Below, one piece after another: positions 8,519 through 17,564 of a stretch of 59,185 bases of DNA. Both the position numbers and the translations under genes were made by a program. Under the pieces are notes generated by a model, which ran no database searches, was not told the origin of the DNA, and saw only the letters and a program-made list of their open reading frames with translations. Position 1 is the stretch's first letter, and each line of letters begins with the position of its first letter. This stretch comes from Thiomonas sp. X19 (GTDB lineage Bacteria > Pseudomonadota > Gammaproteobacteria > Burkholderiales > Burkholderiaceae_C): assembly GCF_900089495.1 (NCBI RefSeq), contig NZ_LT605203.1, positions 2,500,183 through 2,559,367 of the forward strand, written 5' to 3'.

Positions 8519-9199
8519 TCAGCGGCGCCGGCCTTGCAGAAAAGACAGGATTTGCAACAAGGATAGAAAAATATTGAGCACGTCGAGATAGAGCGAAACC
8601 GTGATGAAAATCGGGTTGGTCTCACCACCGCGCACCAGGCGGCTGGTATCGACCAGGGTGTAGCCACTGAAGATGAACAGCGCCGCACTGGCCACGGTCA
8701 GTTGCAGGGCTGGCATTTGCAAGAAGAAATTGGCGATGCCAGCAAGAATCACGATGATCAAGCCGACGAACAGGAAGCCGCCCATGAAGCTGAAATCCCG
8801 TTTGGAGATCCAGGCATAAAGCGACAGTCCACCAAAAATTGCAGCCGTGCCGATTGCCGACTCGGCCACGATCAAGGGGCCGTTCGACAATTGCAGGGTG
8901 ACCGCCAGCATGGGGCCCAAGGAAAGACCCATGAGGCCAGTGAAGACAAAGACCAGCGGGAGGGCGAGTGGGCCTTGCTTGGCTCCCGTGAACAGAATGG
9001 CGAACAGCACACCGAACGCCAGGATCATCAGAATGAAGGGGTGCTGATACGGGAAGGCCATGCTCATGCCGAACATGGCCGCGACCGCAGTCACCACCAG
9101 CGTTGCCGCCAGGAGAGCATAGGTTTTGCGTACCAGCTCATGGGTGGCGACGGAGGCCATGGAGCCTGGAAACTCGGGCAAATAGGATGGTCGAGGCAT
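8519..9199 (-). CDS. Bax inhibitor-1/YccA-family membrane protein
   Basis: 226 residues, about seven hydrophobic helices and the family's C-terminal signature ALFIFSGYTLVDTSRLVRGG followed by LYLDVLNIFLSLLQILSFLQ. Members act in the inner membrane; E. coli YccA restrains FtsH and eukaryotic homologues leak calcium. It is the first gene of a - strand operon, with an Fnr-type box centred about 103 nt upstream of its ATG. The N-terminus MPRPSYLPEFPGSMA is cytosolic. Confidence 0.9.
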   Translation of the reverse strand: MPRPSYLPEFPGSMASVATHELVRKTYALLAATLVVTAVAAMFGMSMAFPYQHPFILMILAFGVLFAILFTGAKQGPLALPLVFVFTGLMGLSLGPMLAVTLQLSNGPLIVAESAIGTAAIFGGLSLYAWISKRDFSFMGGFLFVGLIIVILAGIANFFLQMPALQLTVASAALFIFSGYTLVDTSRLVRGGETNPIFITVSLYLDVLNIFLSLLQILSFLQGRRR

Positions 9200-9295
9200 G
9201 GTCCAACTCCATCACATGCTGTGGTCTGCGATCCGGCCCATGACAGATACCGGAACACGAGAAAACAAGTTTGTGCGGCTTCACGATGCTTGCCC

Positions 9296-9309
9296 TTGAT
9301 GCACATCAG
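9296..9309 (-). promoter_or_regulatory. Fnr-type box before the BI-1/stress operon
   Basis: Read on the - strand CTGATGTGCATCAA, 9 of 10 matches to TTGAT-N4-ATCAA. CAAACTT lies at bases 23-29 after the box, the place expected for a -10 element when Fnr binds at -41.5. It lies between the exporter permease gene (ends 9411) and the BI-1 start (9199). Confidence 0.72.
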
Positions 9310-9410
9310 ATAACACCCTGGGATTTTGTTGGACTTGTTTGACGATGTAACCCCGCCCACGCTTCCCATGTCGAAGTGACTCCGCGCGTGCCACCGCAGG
9401 GACGCGCCTA

Positions 9411-10544
9411 TCAGGCATCCAGCGAAGAGCGGAAGCGCAGCACACTCACGGTGAGCAGGATCGCCGCCAGCAGGGCCATCGCAGCCAGATCGGGCCACAA
9501 CACCGCAAATCCAACACCCTTGAGGAATACAGCGCGGATGATGACCAGAAAATAGCGCAGCGGGTTGATCAGTGTGAACCACTGCAGGGCCGTGGGCATG
9601 GCCGCGATCGGGAAGGCGAAACCCGAGAGAATGAACAGCGGGTTGACGAAAAAGAAGTTGAGCGCGAAAGCCTGCTGCTGCGTTTTGGAAAAGGTGGACA
9701 GCAGCAACCCGATACCGACCACCGCCAGCAGGAACAGCGTGGCGCCAGCCAGCATCACCAGCGGATCGCCAATAAATGGCACCTTGAACCAGAAGATGCC
9801 AATCGTGCTGACCAAGGCGATGTCGCCCAGTCCGATGAGAAAGAATGGCATGGTCTTGCCCAGGATGAACTCGATTGGCCGGATCGGGCTGACCATGATC
9901 TGTTCCAGCGTGCCGACCTCGCGCTCGCGCACGATGGCGAAGGCCGTCAGGCTCACCACCTGCAGCAGGGTCAAGCTGCCGATCACGCCGGGAATGAAAA
10001 ACCAGCGATCCTCCAGGCCTGGATTGAACCAGGGCTGCGTTTGCAGCATGACGCCGATTTCGGGTCGAGCGAGGCTGGCGTGAGGGGGTAATAGCCTGCT
10101 GGCCTCGTCGCTGGAGAACTGCATGACAATCTGACTGATGTAGCCCAGCGCGATCAGCGCGCTGTTGGAGTTTGTGCCATCGACAATGACCTGCAGCGGT
10201 GCGCCCTTGCCGTTTTGCAGGTCGCGCTGGAAACCGGCGTGGATGACGACGGCCATCAGCGCCACGTTGTGATCGATGGCGCTCTTGACCTGGGCATCGG
10301 TTCTGGCCTCTTCGACCACGTCAAAGCGTCCCGATGCGACGAAGTGGGAGAGCAGGCTGCGGCTGGCCTGGCTCTGGTCGAGGTCGAGCACGACGGTGGC
10401 GACATGGTGCACGGTGAACGTGGCGGCGTAGCCGAACACCAGCATCTGGATGATCATCGGCACGATGAGGCGAAACATCGCCCAGCGATCACGCCGGATT
10501 TGCAAAAACTCCTTCGTCAACATCGCGGACAGGCGTTCGAACAT
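9411..10544 (-). CDS. ABC-2 type exporter permease (YbhR/YhhJ-like)
   Basis: 377 residues. One N-terminal membrane helix (RLIVPMIIQMLVFGYAATFT), a long periplasmic domain (about 45-175), then five to six helices, the layout of ABC2_membrane_3 permeases. The ABC-2 motif region reads REREVGTLEQIMVSPIRPIEFILGK. It is the last gene of the exporter operon; 4 nt separate it from the second permease. It should form a dimeric channel with that paralogue, exporting an unknown drug, lipid or stress compound. Confidence 0.9.
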   Translation of the reverse strand: MFERLSAMLTKEFLQIRRDRWAMFRLIVPMIIQMLVFGYAATFTVHHVATVVLDLDQSQASRSLLSHFVASGRFDVVEEARTDAQVKSAIDHNVALMAVVIHAGFQRDLQNGKGAPLQVIVDGTNSNSALIALGYISQIVMQFSSDEASRLLPPHASLARPEIGVMLQTQPWFNPGLEDRWFFIPGVIGSLTLLQVVSLTAFAIVREREVGTLEQIMVSPIRPIEFILGKTMPFFLIGLGDIALVSTIGIFWFKVPFIGDPLVMLAGATLFLLAVVGIGLLLSTFSKTQQQAFALNFFFVNPLFILSGFAFPIAAMPTALQWFTLINPLRYFLVIIRAVFLKGVGFAVLWPDLAAMALLAAILLTVSVLRFRSSLDA

Positions 10545-10548
10545 GCCT

Positions 10549-11685
10549 TTAGTCCAGCCGCTTGTGGAAGGCGCGCGCTGCGAGCCAGACGATGACCACG
10601 GCGAAAATCACCAGACCCAACAGCGGTTGCCACAGGTCGATGATGCCGCTGCCTTTCAGAAAAATGCCGCGCAGGATGGTGACGTAGTAGCGCGGATAGA
10701 CGATGAGCGTGAGCGCCTGGATCGGGGTCGGCATCTGATCGATCGGGAAGGTATAGCCCGACAGCAGCGTGGTTGGCAACAGGGTCACGAGCAGGGCAAT
10801 CTGACTGGCGCCGAGTTGGCTGCGGACACGTACCGAAATCAGGTAGCCGATGCCGAGGATCACCAGGCTGAATAGCGCGGTCGCGGCAAACAGGGTGAGC
10901 AAGCTGCCGCGAAAGGGCACGCCGAACCAGAACACGGCCAAGCCCAGGCAGACGGCCGCATCCACCATGCCGACGACGAAATAGGGAATGAGCTTGCCCA
11001 GCATGACCTCCAGCGCCATCACCGGGGTGGAGATCAACTGCTCCATGGTGCCGCGTTCCCATTCGCGCGAAACAGTCAGCGAGGTCAGTTGCGCGCCCAC
11101 CAGGGCGAGAATGACGGCCACCACGCCCGGAATGATGAAATTGCGACTGTCGAGCGTTTCGTTGAACCAGGTACTCGACTGCAGCTCAACCTGGCCGAGC
11201 AGCGAAGGCTGCACGCCGTGCGCGGCGGCCCACTGCGTCTGGACCTGCGCATTGACCTGCGCCACCGCGCCCTGGATATAACCCAGTGCAATATTGGTGG
11301 TGTTGACATCGGTGGCATCGAATACCGCTTGCACGTTGGCGGCCCCGGTCGTGGCCAGCGTGCGCGAGAAGTTGACCGGGATGACCACCGCCGCGATGCA
11401 TGCGCCAGTGTTCATCGCATCGCGGATGCCAGCCTGACTGTGCAGCACCTTGCTGATGGAAAACCAGCCGGCGGCGTCGAATGCGCTGACGATGGATCGG
11501 CTGATCTGGCTGTTTTCCTGGTCGTCAATGCACATCGGCACATGCTTGATGTCCAGGCTCACGCCATAGCCGAGCAGGCCCATCTGCATCAACGGCATGA
11601 TCAGCGCGATGGCCAGACTGCGCGGATCGCGCCAGATCTGCAGCGTTTCCTTGTAGGCCATGGCCAGCAGGCGGCGCAGGTTCAT
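10549..11685 (-). CDS. ABC-2 type exporter permease (YbhS-like)
   Basis: 378 residues, same architecture as its neighbour: helix at about 25-45, periplasmic domain with VQAVFDATDVNTTNIALGYI, then the cytoplasmic coupling motif SREWERGTMEQLISTPVMALEVMLGK and several helices ending in a basic tail. Its ATG overlaps the stop of the ATPase gene by 4 nt (ATGA), so translation is probably coupled. It pairs with the downstream permease. Confidence 0.9.
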   Translation of the reverse strand: MNLRRLLAMAYKETLQIWRDPRSLAIALIMPLMQMGLLGYGVSLDIKHVPMCIDDQENSQISRSIVSAFDAAGWFSISKVLHSQAGIRDAMNTGACIAAVVIPVNFSRTLATTGAANVQAVFDATDVNTTNIALGYIQGAVAQVNAQVQTQWAAAHGVQPSLLGQVELQSSTWFNETLDSRNFIIPGVVAVILALVGAQLTSLTVSREWERGTMEQLISTPVMALEVMLGKLIPYFVVGMVDAAVCLGLAVFWFGVPFRGSLLTLFAATALFSLVILGIGYLISVRVRSQLGASQIALLVTLLPTTLLSGYTFPIDQMPTPIQALTLIVYPRYYVTILRGIFLKGSGIIDLWQPLLGLVIFAVVIVWLAARAFHKRLD

Positions 11686-12638
11686 GCCGCGTTCCTTGCG
11701 TCCTGCCCATGCGACACCAGGCGCACGAACACGTCTTCCAGGCTGGGCAGCACCTTGCGCGTCTGTCCCGTCTGGATGCCATGCTGGGCCAGAAACGCCG
11801 GCAGCGTGTCGAGGGCGAGGCCTTCTGACGCCAGCACCACGTGCAGCTTGTCGCCGAAGATGGCCGCTTCGACCACGCCCGGGGCACCCGTCAGCACCTT
11901 GAGGGCTGCGCCCAGCGGGCTGCAGGTGACCTCGAGCAGGTCTCCACCCAGGCCATGTGCGCGCAACTCGCCAGGACTGCCCATGGCCACCAGCTTGCCG
12001 CGGTCGATCAGGGCGATGCGGTTGCAGTATTCAGCCTCGTCCATGTAGTGGGTGGACACCAGGATGGTGACACCACCGCCAGCGAGCTGGTGAATCAGAT
12101 CCCAGAACATGCGCCGCGCCGCGGGTTCCACGCCCGAGGTCGGCTCATCGAGGAACAGGACCGGCGGACGATGCAGGATGGCGCAGCCCAGTGCCAGGCG
12201 CTGCTTCCAGCCACCCGCGAGCGTCGCCACCCGTGCATCGTTTTGACCCTTCAGTCCGGCCATGGACAGAGCGAACGCCATGCGTTCGGGCAGCTCGTGT
12301 CGCGGCACGTGGTAGATGCCACCGAAAAAGCGCAGGTTCTCGCGTACCGTCAGATCGTCGTAGAGCGAGAATTTCTGTGACATGTAACCGATGTGCTCGC
12401 GCACCGCTTGCGACTGACTGCCGACATCAAACCCGGCCACCGTGGCGCCGCCCGCGCTGGGTGTGAGCAGGCCGCAAAACATGCGGATGGCGGTGGACTT
12501 GCCGGCACCGTTCGGTCCAATGAAACCCATCACCTCGCCGCGGGCGATGGACAAGTCAAGATGGTCTACCGCGGTGAACGTGCCGAAACGCTTGGTCAGA
12601 CCATGTGCGGCGACCGCCGCTTGAATGGTGGCATTCAT
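11682..12638 (-). CDS. ABC exporter ATPase, second subunit (YbhF-like half)
   Basis: 318 residues. Walker A FIGPNGAGKSTAIRMF, Q-loop MSQKFSLYDDL, signature LAGGWKQRLALG and Walker B LFLDEPTSGVEP are all present. The signature starts LAGG instead of LSGG, and the D-loop region reads SGVEPAARR, so this is the more divergent of the two ATPases. E. coli YbhF carries both ATPase halves in one chain; here they are separate genes overlapping by 4 nt, so they likely pair as a heterodimer. Confidence 0.92.
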   Translation of the reverse strand: MNATIQAAVAAHGLTKRFGTFTAVDHLDLSIARGEVMGFIGPNGAGKSTAIRMFCGLLTPSAGGATVAGFDVGSQSQAVREHIGYMSQKFSLYDDLTVRENLRFFGGIYHVPRHELPERMAFALSMAGLKGQNDARVATLAGGWKQRLALGCAILHRPPVLFLDEPTSGVEPAARRMFWDLIHQLAGGGVTILVSTHYMDEAEYCNRIALIDRGKLVAMGSPGELRAHGLGGDLLEVTCSPLGAALKVLTGAPGVVEAAIFGDKLHVVLASEGLALDTLPAFLAQHGIQTGQTRKVLPSLEDVFVRLVSHGQDARNAA

Positions 12639-13576
12639 GCTTGCGGCGCCCCCAGCAATGCCACGAAGACATCCTCGATTCCCGGCTCGGTGGGTTCGAT
12701 CTGCGCATCCGGCACGCCTTGCGCCGCCAGCAGCATGCGCAGTTCGGGGATGCGGCGGCCGGTATCGTCCACTCGTACATGGACTCGGTCACCCATCAGC
12801 AGCACGCCCAATACGCCAGGCCGGCCTGCCAAGGCGTCCCGCAGAGCGCGCGGCTGCGCCGCGGTGATGGCCAACAGCGCGCCGGGCATGGAGGCCTTGA
12901 GCCGCGCCGGCGTGTCGCAATGGCGGATTTCACCTTCGTGGAACAGCGCCAGACGCGAACAACGTTCAGCCTCGTCCATGTAGGCGGTCGCCATGAGGAT
13001 GGCCACGCCGCTTTCGCGCATGTTGTAGAGGATGGCCCAGAAGTCGCGCCGCGAAACCGGATCGACGCCCGTGGTGGGCTCGTCGAGCAGCAGCACGCGC
13101 GGCGTGTGGATCAGCGCACAGATCAGGCCGAGTTTCTGCTTCATTCCACCCGAGAGCTGCCCGGCCAGCCTGCGCTCGAACCCCGCCAGGCCGGCAGCGT
13201 GCAACAGTTCCTGGCTGCGCGCCAGGCGCTGCTTGCGCGGCACGCCGAACAGCTCGGCATAGAAAAAAATGTTTTCGGCGATGGTCAGGTCGTCGTACAG
13301 CCCGAAGCGCTGCGGCATATAGCTCAGGTGTAGTTTGGCGGCCTCGGGCTCGGCGGCCACATCGATCCCATCGACCAGGACGCCGCCCGCATCCGGGCGC
13401 AGCACACCGGCGAGCATGCGCATGGTGGTGGTTTTGCCTGCGCCGTCGGGGCCGACCAGGCCGAAGATCTCGCCCGGCTCCACGCTGAATTCAATGCCGC
13501 GAACTGCATGCACCGGACCGAAGCTTTTGCTCAACGCGCGCACCTGCACGGCGAACTCGACCGCGTTCGCGCTCAT
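12635..13576 (-). CDS. ABC exporter ATPase, first subunit (YbhF-like half)
   Basis: 313 residues with canonical motifs: Walker A LVGPDGAGKTTTMRML, Q-loop MPQRFGLYDDL, signature LSGGMKQKLGL, Walker B LLLDEPTTGVDP, and MATAYMDEAERC around the switch region. Its start overlaps the stop of the membrane-fusion gene and its stop overlaps the next ATPase start, each by 4 nt. The tail beyond residue 225 resembles the regulatory extension of drug-export ATPases. Confidence 0.92.
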   Translation of the reverse strand: MSANAVEFAVQVRALSKSFGPVHAVRGIEFSVEPGEIFGLVGPDGAGKTTTMRMLAGVLRPDAGGVLVDGIDVAAEPEAAKLHLSYMPQRFGLYDDLTIAENIFFYAELFGVPRKQRLARSQELLHAAGLAGFERRLAGQLSGGMKQKLGLICALIHTPRVLLLDEPTTGVDPVSRRDFWAILYNMRESGVAILMATAYMDEAERCSRLALFHEGEIRHCDTPARLKASMPGALLAITAAQPRALRDALAGRPGVLGVLLMGDRVHVRVDDTGRRIPELRMLLAAQGVPDAQIEPTEPGIEDVFVALLGAPQA

Positions 13577-14571
13577 TTTCCGGCAGGCAGCAAGATGATC
13601 GAGGCTTCGGCCGGCATGCCCGGCAGCAGTTCGTGGGTTGGGTTGTCGATGTCGATACGAACGCGGTAGACCAGTGTTACCCGCTCGGCGTGGGTTTCCA
13701 CCGTCTTGGGCGTGAACTCAGCCTGCGAGGCGATGAAACCGATACGTCCGTGATAGACATGACCGGGATAGGTGTCGGTGGTCACAGCAGCCGCTTCGCC
13801 CAGGCGCACGCCGCCGAGATCCTGCTCGTTGACGTAGGCGCGCAACCAGACATGGTTCAGATCGTCGAGCGTGAAGATGGCCACGCCGGGTCCGGCCATC
13901 TCGCCCAGTTCGGCCTGCCGCACCGCGAGCACGCCGCTGAACGGCGCCTTGAGCGTGGTGTGCGCCAAAGTGATGCGGTCCAGCGCCACCTTGGCCTGCG
14001 CGGTTTTGAGGTTGGCCTCGGCCAAACTGATGTTGTTCGCCGCGACATTGATCAGGGCTTCGTCGCGCGCCAGCACAGCAGCCGACTGGCCCGCTGCAGT
14101 TACGGCCAAATCGTAGGTCTGGCGCGAAACGGAACCGGATAGGAGTTGCGCCGCGTCGCGCGCCAGGTCGCGCCGCTTTTCGGCCAGGTCCAGCCTGTCG
14201 CTCGTCACCGTGCTTTGGGCGGCAGCCAAGTTGCTGCGGTTGACGGACACCTGTCGGGAAGACGCGTCGAGCGCCGCCTCGTCGATGGCCAGCTGCTGCC
14301 GGTAGACGCTGTCGTCGGCCCGCGCCAGCACTGTGCCTGCCTGGACGAATTTCCCTTCGTCGAAAGGCAGTTCGGTAATCGTCGCCTGCACATTGGTGAA
14401 GCTCAGTACGCTTTGGTGCGCCTCGATATTGCCCGACACGACGATGCGATTCGGCGCCTGCGCCGGACCGAACACGAATTCGCGGGCGGGTGCCCACAGC
14501 CAGAGCAGGAGGCTGAGCACGGCCAGGACCACGACAAGTCCGGTGAATGCCAAGCGGCGACTGGACAGCAT
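13573..14571 (-). CDS. HlyD/YbhG-type membrane fusion protein
   Basis: 332 residues. A single N-terminal membrane anchor (LVVVLAVLSLLLWLWAPA) is followed by a biotinyl-lipoyl-like strand region (VSGNIEAHQSVLSFTNVQAT), a long coiled-coil hairpin (about 90-200) and the second lipoyl half ITLAHTTLKAPFSGVLAVRQ. It joins the inner-membrane ABC pair to an outer-membrane duct, which is not encoded here. First of the five-gene exporter run, 29 nt behind the universal stress protein gene. Confidence 0.92.
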   Translation of the reverse strand: MLSSRRLAFTGLVVVLAVLSLLLWLWAPAREFVFGPAQAPNRIVVSGNIEAHQSVLSFTNVQATITELPFDEGKFVQAGTVLARADDSVYRQQLAIDEAALDASSRQVSVNRSNLAAAQSTVTSDRLDLAEKRRDLARDAAQLLSGSVSRQTYDLAVTAAGQSAAVLARDEALINVAANNISLAEANLKTAQAKVALDRITLAHTTLKAPFSGVLAVRQAELGEMAGPGVAIFTLDDLNHVWLRAYVNEQDLGGVRLGEAAAVTTDTYPGHVYHGRIGFIASQAEFTPKTVETHAERVTLVYRVRIDIDNPTHELLPGMPAEASIILLPAGK

Positions 14572-14600
14572 GATGGCGATTCCGCGATGTTGATTTCGCT

Positions 14601-15047
14601 TCAGTTGCCCGACGAACCCGGCCCATGAACGATCAGCACCGGCGCCCGGGACAAGCGAGCCACCCCTTCGGCCACACTGCCCAGGAAAAAGTGGCTCAAG
14701 CCACGATAGCCATGGCTACCCAACACGACGAGATCGGCCGCTACTTCCTGCGCCCGCTGCGTCAGAACTTCGGCGGGTCTGTTGCCCACCACGCCGGTTT
14801 CCAGCAAGCTGGTCGTTGCCGGCACACTGGCTTGCCGGGCCAGATCCAGGGCGCGATTGAGCAAGATCTGGCCCTGCTCCCGGTAAGTGTCCAAAATATC
14901 GGGCATGGCCCAGGTCATGTCCAGAATATCGATCACATGGGCAATATGGAGCTGCGCACCTTGATCCTTGGCGAGACGAATGGCGTGTCGCAGAGCTACA
15001 TCGGAGACCTGGCTGCTGTCAATGGCGACAAAAATATGGGTGTACAT
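14601..15047 (-). CDS. Universal stress protein, UspA family (second copy)
   Basis: 148 residues from the ATG at 15047 (MYTHIFVAIDSS), which aligns with the start of the other Usp; a longer frame begins at 15113 but its extra 22 residues are not Usp-like. The nucleotide-binding loop is GSHGYRGLSHFFLGSVAEG followed by APVLIVHGP. It leads the exporter operon and has an Fnr-type box centred 88 nt upstream. Confidence 0.93.
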   Translation of the reverse strand: MYTHIFVAIDSSQVSDVALRHAIRLAKDQGAQLHIAHVIDILDMTWAMPDILDTYREQGQILLNRALDLARQASVPATTSLLETGVVGNRPAEVLTQRAQEVAADLVVLGSHGYRGLSHFFLGSVAEGVARLSRAPVLIVHGPGSSGN

Positions 15048-15128
15048 GGCGTTGGGCTTCGGTTTTGCAACGCACGATATGAAACGGTGAATGTGTGTGA
15101 AGTTTGCGCGCACAGGCAGTCATCGCCC

Positions 15129-15142
15129 TTGATCTGCGTCAG
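15129..15142 (-). promoter_or_regulatory. Fnr-type box before usp/exporter operon
   Basis: On the - strand CTGACGCAGATCAA, 8 of 10 matches to the Fnr consensus. It is followed by GGGC and by CAAACTT at bases 23-29, exactly as at the BI-1 promoter. It lies in the 133-nt gap between the metallo-beta-lactamase gene and usp. Confidence 0.7.
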
Positions 15143-15180
15143 GCCCGCTGGTCGCAGCTCCATCCGTTGGCCGCCGAGTG

Positions 15181-16584
15181 TCAGCGCAACAAAATGGGCT
15201 CACCCATGCCCGGGATCTGCCAGGAAAGTTGCCGGGTTTGCAGTTGTTCGCTGAAAACCTTCATGCCGCGGTCTGCGTCGCCGTGCACCAGAAACACCTT
15301 GCGCGGCTTGCCGCAGCGCGCAAGCCAGCCGAGCAACTCGGCCTGCCCGGCATGCGCGGAAAAACCGTTGATGGTGTGGATGCGGGCGCGCACCCGGATG
15401 TCTTCGTCGAACAGGCGCACATGCTTTGCACCGTCGATGATCAGCCGTGCCAGCGTACCCTGCGCGGCATAGCCGACGAAGATCACGCTGGCTGCGGCGT
15501 TCCACAGATTGTGGCGCAGATGGTGGCGCACGCGCCCGCCGGTGGCCATACCGGAGCCGGCCATGATCACGGCGCCGCCGCGGATCTGGTTGATGGCCAT
15601 GGACTCGGACGCATCTCGCGTCATGCGCAGCCCGGGCAGTGCGAAAGGATCGGCATCGCGCAGGCGTTGGATGAAGCTCGCCCGCATGGCTTCGGGGTAG
15701 CGTGAGAAGATTTCGGTGGCGGAAATGGCCATCGGCGAATCCAGAAACACGCCCAGGTGGCACGGCAGCATGCCACGCTCCATGCCTTCAGACAGAGTGT
15801 TGAGGACTTCCTGCGCACGCTCCAGCGCGAAGGTGGGGATGACCACATTACCGCCGCGAACTTGTGTGGCGGAAATGGCGTCGATCAGTTCGAGGGTCGA
15901 CGCGCCCCAGGGCCGGTGGTCGCGGTCGCCATACGTGGTTTCCATCACGACATAGTCGGGCGGGGCGGGCGGGGCTTGCGGGTCGTCCAGCAAGGGGCGG
16001 CCAGGATTGCCGATGTCCCCGGAAAAATACACGGTGCGGGTCGAGCCGCCGTCTTCCAGTTCGAGGAAGATCGAGGCCGAGCCGAGAATGTGCCCGGCAT
16101 TCATGAAGGTGGCATGCACACCCGGGGCTACGCCCATGCGCTGGCCATAGCTTGCCGCGCCGTCGAAAAAATCCATGCTGTGGAATGCGTCAGCCAGGGT
16201 GTAGAGCGGGCTTGGCGCATGCTCTTCCCCGCGGTGCCTGGCGTGGCGCTCGGCGCGGCGAGCGTCCTCTTCCTGCAGCCCGGCTGAGTCGGCCAGCACC
16301 AGGTGGGTCAGTTCGCGCGTGGGCGGAGTGGCGATGATGCGCCCGCGAAAGCCCCGCTTCACCAGCAGCGGGATGCGCCCGCAGTGGTCGAGGTGGGCGT
16401 GGGTGAGCAACAGCACGTCGATTGAGGCCGGGTCGAAGCCGAACTCGGCAGCATTTTCCTCGGCGAGTTCGCGCCCACCCTGGAACAGCCCGCAATCGAC
16501 CAGCACGCTCGCCTGATCGGTTTCGATCAAATGGCAAGACCCGGTCACCTGCTTGGCGGCACCGTGGCAAGACAGGCGAATCAT
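15181..16584 (-). CDS. Beta-CASP metallo-beta-lactamase, RNase-like
   Basis: 467 residues from the ATG at 16584, which overlaps the upstream stop by 4 nt; a longer frame from 16644 lacks similarity. Motif 2 is LTHAHLDHCG, then MNAGHILGSAS, YFSGDIGNPGRPLL and METTYGDRDH; the beta-CASP region has VIPTFALERAQEVL, and the C-terminal NGFSAHAGQAELL and VFLVHGD complete the zinc site. Homologues are RNA-processing nucleases (the MBL-RMMBL family). A ribonuclease beside AMP-degrading enzymes would fit turnover of RNA to feed them. Confidence 0.9.
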   Translation of the reverse strand: MIRLSCHGAAKQVTGSCHLIETDQASVLVDCGLFQGGRELAEENAAEFGFDPASIDVLLLTHAHLDHCGRIPLLVKRGFRGRIIATPPTRELTHLVLADSAGLQEEDARRAERHARHRGEEHAPSPLYTLADAFHSMDFFDGAASYGQRMGVAPGVHATFMNAGHILGSASIFLELEDGGSTRTVYFSGDIGNPGRPLLDDPQAPPAPPDYVVMETTYGDRDHRPWGASTLELIDAISATQVRGGNVVIPTFALERAQEVLNTLSEGMERGMLPCHLGVFLDSPMAISATEIFSRYPEAMRASFIQRLRDADPFALPGLRMTRDASESMAINQIRGGAVIMAGSGMATGGRVRHHLRHNLWNAAASVIFVGYAAQGTLARLIIDGAKHVRLFDEDIRVRARIHTINGFSAHAGQAELLGWLARCGKPRKVFLVHGDADRGMKVFSEQLQTRQLSWQIPGMGEPILLR

Positions 16585-17561
16585 GCTCGCTCTCCCGGGA
16601 TGGTCGAGGATGCGCCCGCTGCAGCGGGCGCAGACTGGCTGCAACCACGTGACGTCATTTCGAGCACACCCTGTGCCAGGTCTTCATCGAGAGGGATGAT
16701 CTCGACTCCCGGGGCATCGATGCCGTCTGCCGTGTCAGCGCACACGACGCGCGCCGCGCCCGCCGCGCGAATGGCGGCCAGCGCGTTGTCGGCGAACAGC
16801 CCATGCACGGCCAAGCAAATCGCGGGCGGCGCGTGCTGTTCGCGCAAGTGATTCAGCGCTGCCACCAGGGTGCGGCCCGAGCTGACGATGTCGTCGATCA
16901 GCACCGGTGTGCGTCCGAGGTGCAGGTGCAGATCGGGGATGGTCGAGCGCACGTCCTCGTCGCCCAACCGGGTTTTGCTCACCACCACAACCGGCGCGCC
17001 GACGCGGGCGGCAACGTCGGCCGCCCATTGCGCACTTTCGCCGTCCGGGCCGACGATCAGAGGCCGGTCCACATGGGCCTGAATCCACGCCGCCATGCGC
17101 GCAGCCGCGTGCAGCGCGCGGCTGCGCAGCGCATAAATCTCCGACAGATCGTGGATGCGGTGCAGGTGTGGATCAACCGTGAGCAGCCAGTCAAAGTGCG
17201 CCGAAAGCAGCCGAGCATACACACGCGCCGACACCGCCTCGCCAGGCATGAAGCGTCTGTCCTGCCGCAGATAGGCGAGATAGGGCGTCACCAACCCCAC
17301 CTGTGTCGCGCCCAGATCGCGCAAGGTGCTGGCGGCCATCAGCAGCGGCACGGTCTTCGAGTCAGGGGCATTGAGAGTGCACACCAGCACCGCTTGGCCG
17401 CCGGGTGCCGGAGCCTGTACCTGGACGAGGTTTTCACCATCGGGAAAGCGGTGGACGTTGCAGGCAGCCACCTGCACCTCGACCCGCCCGCCCAGGGCAC
17501 GGGCGATGGCAGCGGCGCGCGCTTCATTGCCGGGCATGGGGTAGAGCGTGAGCGCTGTCAT
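16581..17561 (-). CDS. Ribose-phosphate pyrophosphokinase-like protein
   Basis: 326 residues. RPPK features: NVHRFPDGENLVQV near the N-terminus, YLAYLRQDRRFMPGEAVSAR (catalytic flexible-loop region), VDPHLHR and the PRPP-binding loop VLIDDIVSSGRTLVAALNHL. It is divergent from housekeeping Prs (for example DPHLHRIHDLSEIYALRSRAL), so it is probably a specialised paralogue, not the essential biosynthetic enzyme. It lies between the AMP-phosphorylase-like and beta-CASP genes. It may make PRPP, or work in reverse or on ribose-1,5-bisphosphate; this cannot be told from sequence. Confidence 0.85.
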   Translation of the reverse strand: MTALTLYPMPGNEARAAAIARALGGRVEVQVAACNVHRFPDGENLVQVQAPAPGGQAVLVCTLNAPDSKTVPLLMAASTLRDLGATQVGLVTPYLAYLRQDRRFMPGEAVSARVYARLLSAHFDWLLTVDPHLHRIHDLSEIYALRSRALHAAARMAAWIQAHVDRPLIVGPDGESAQWAADVAARVGAPVVVVSKTRLGDEDVRSTIPDLHLHLGRTPVLIDDIVSSGRTLVAALNHLREQHAPPAICLAVHGLFADNALAAIRAAGAARVVCADTADGIDAPGVEIIPLDEDLAQGVLEMTSRGCSQSAPAAAGASSTIPGERA

Positions 17562-17564
17562 GGT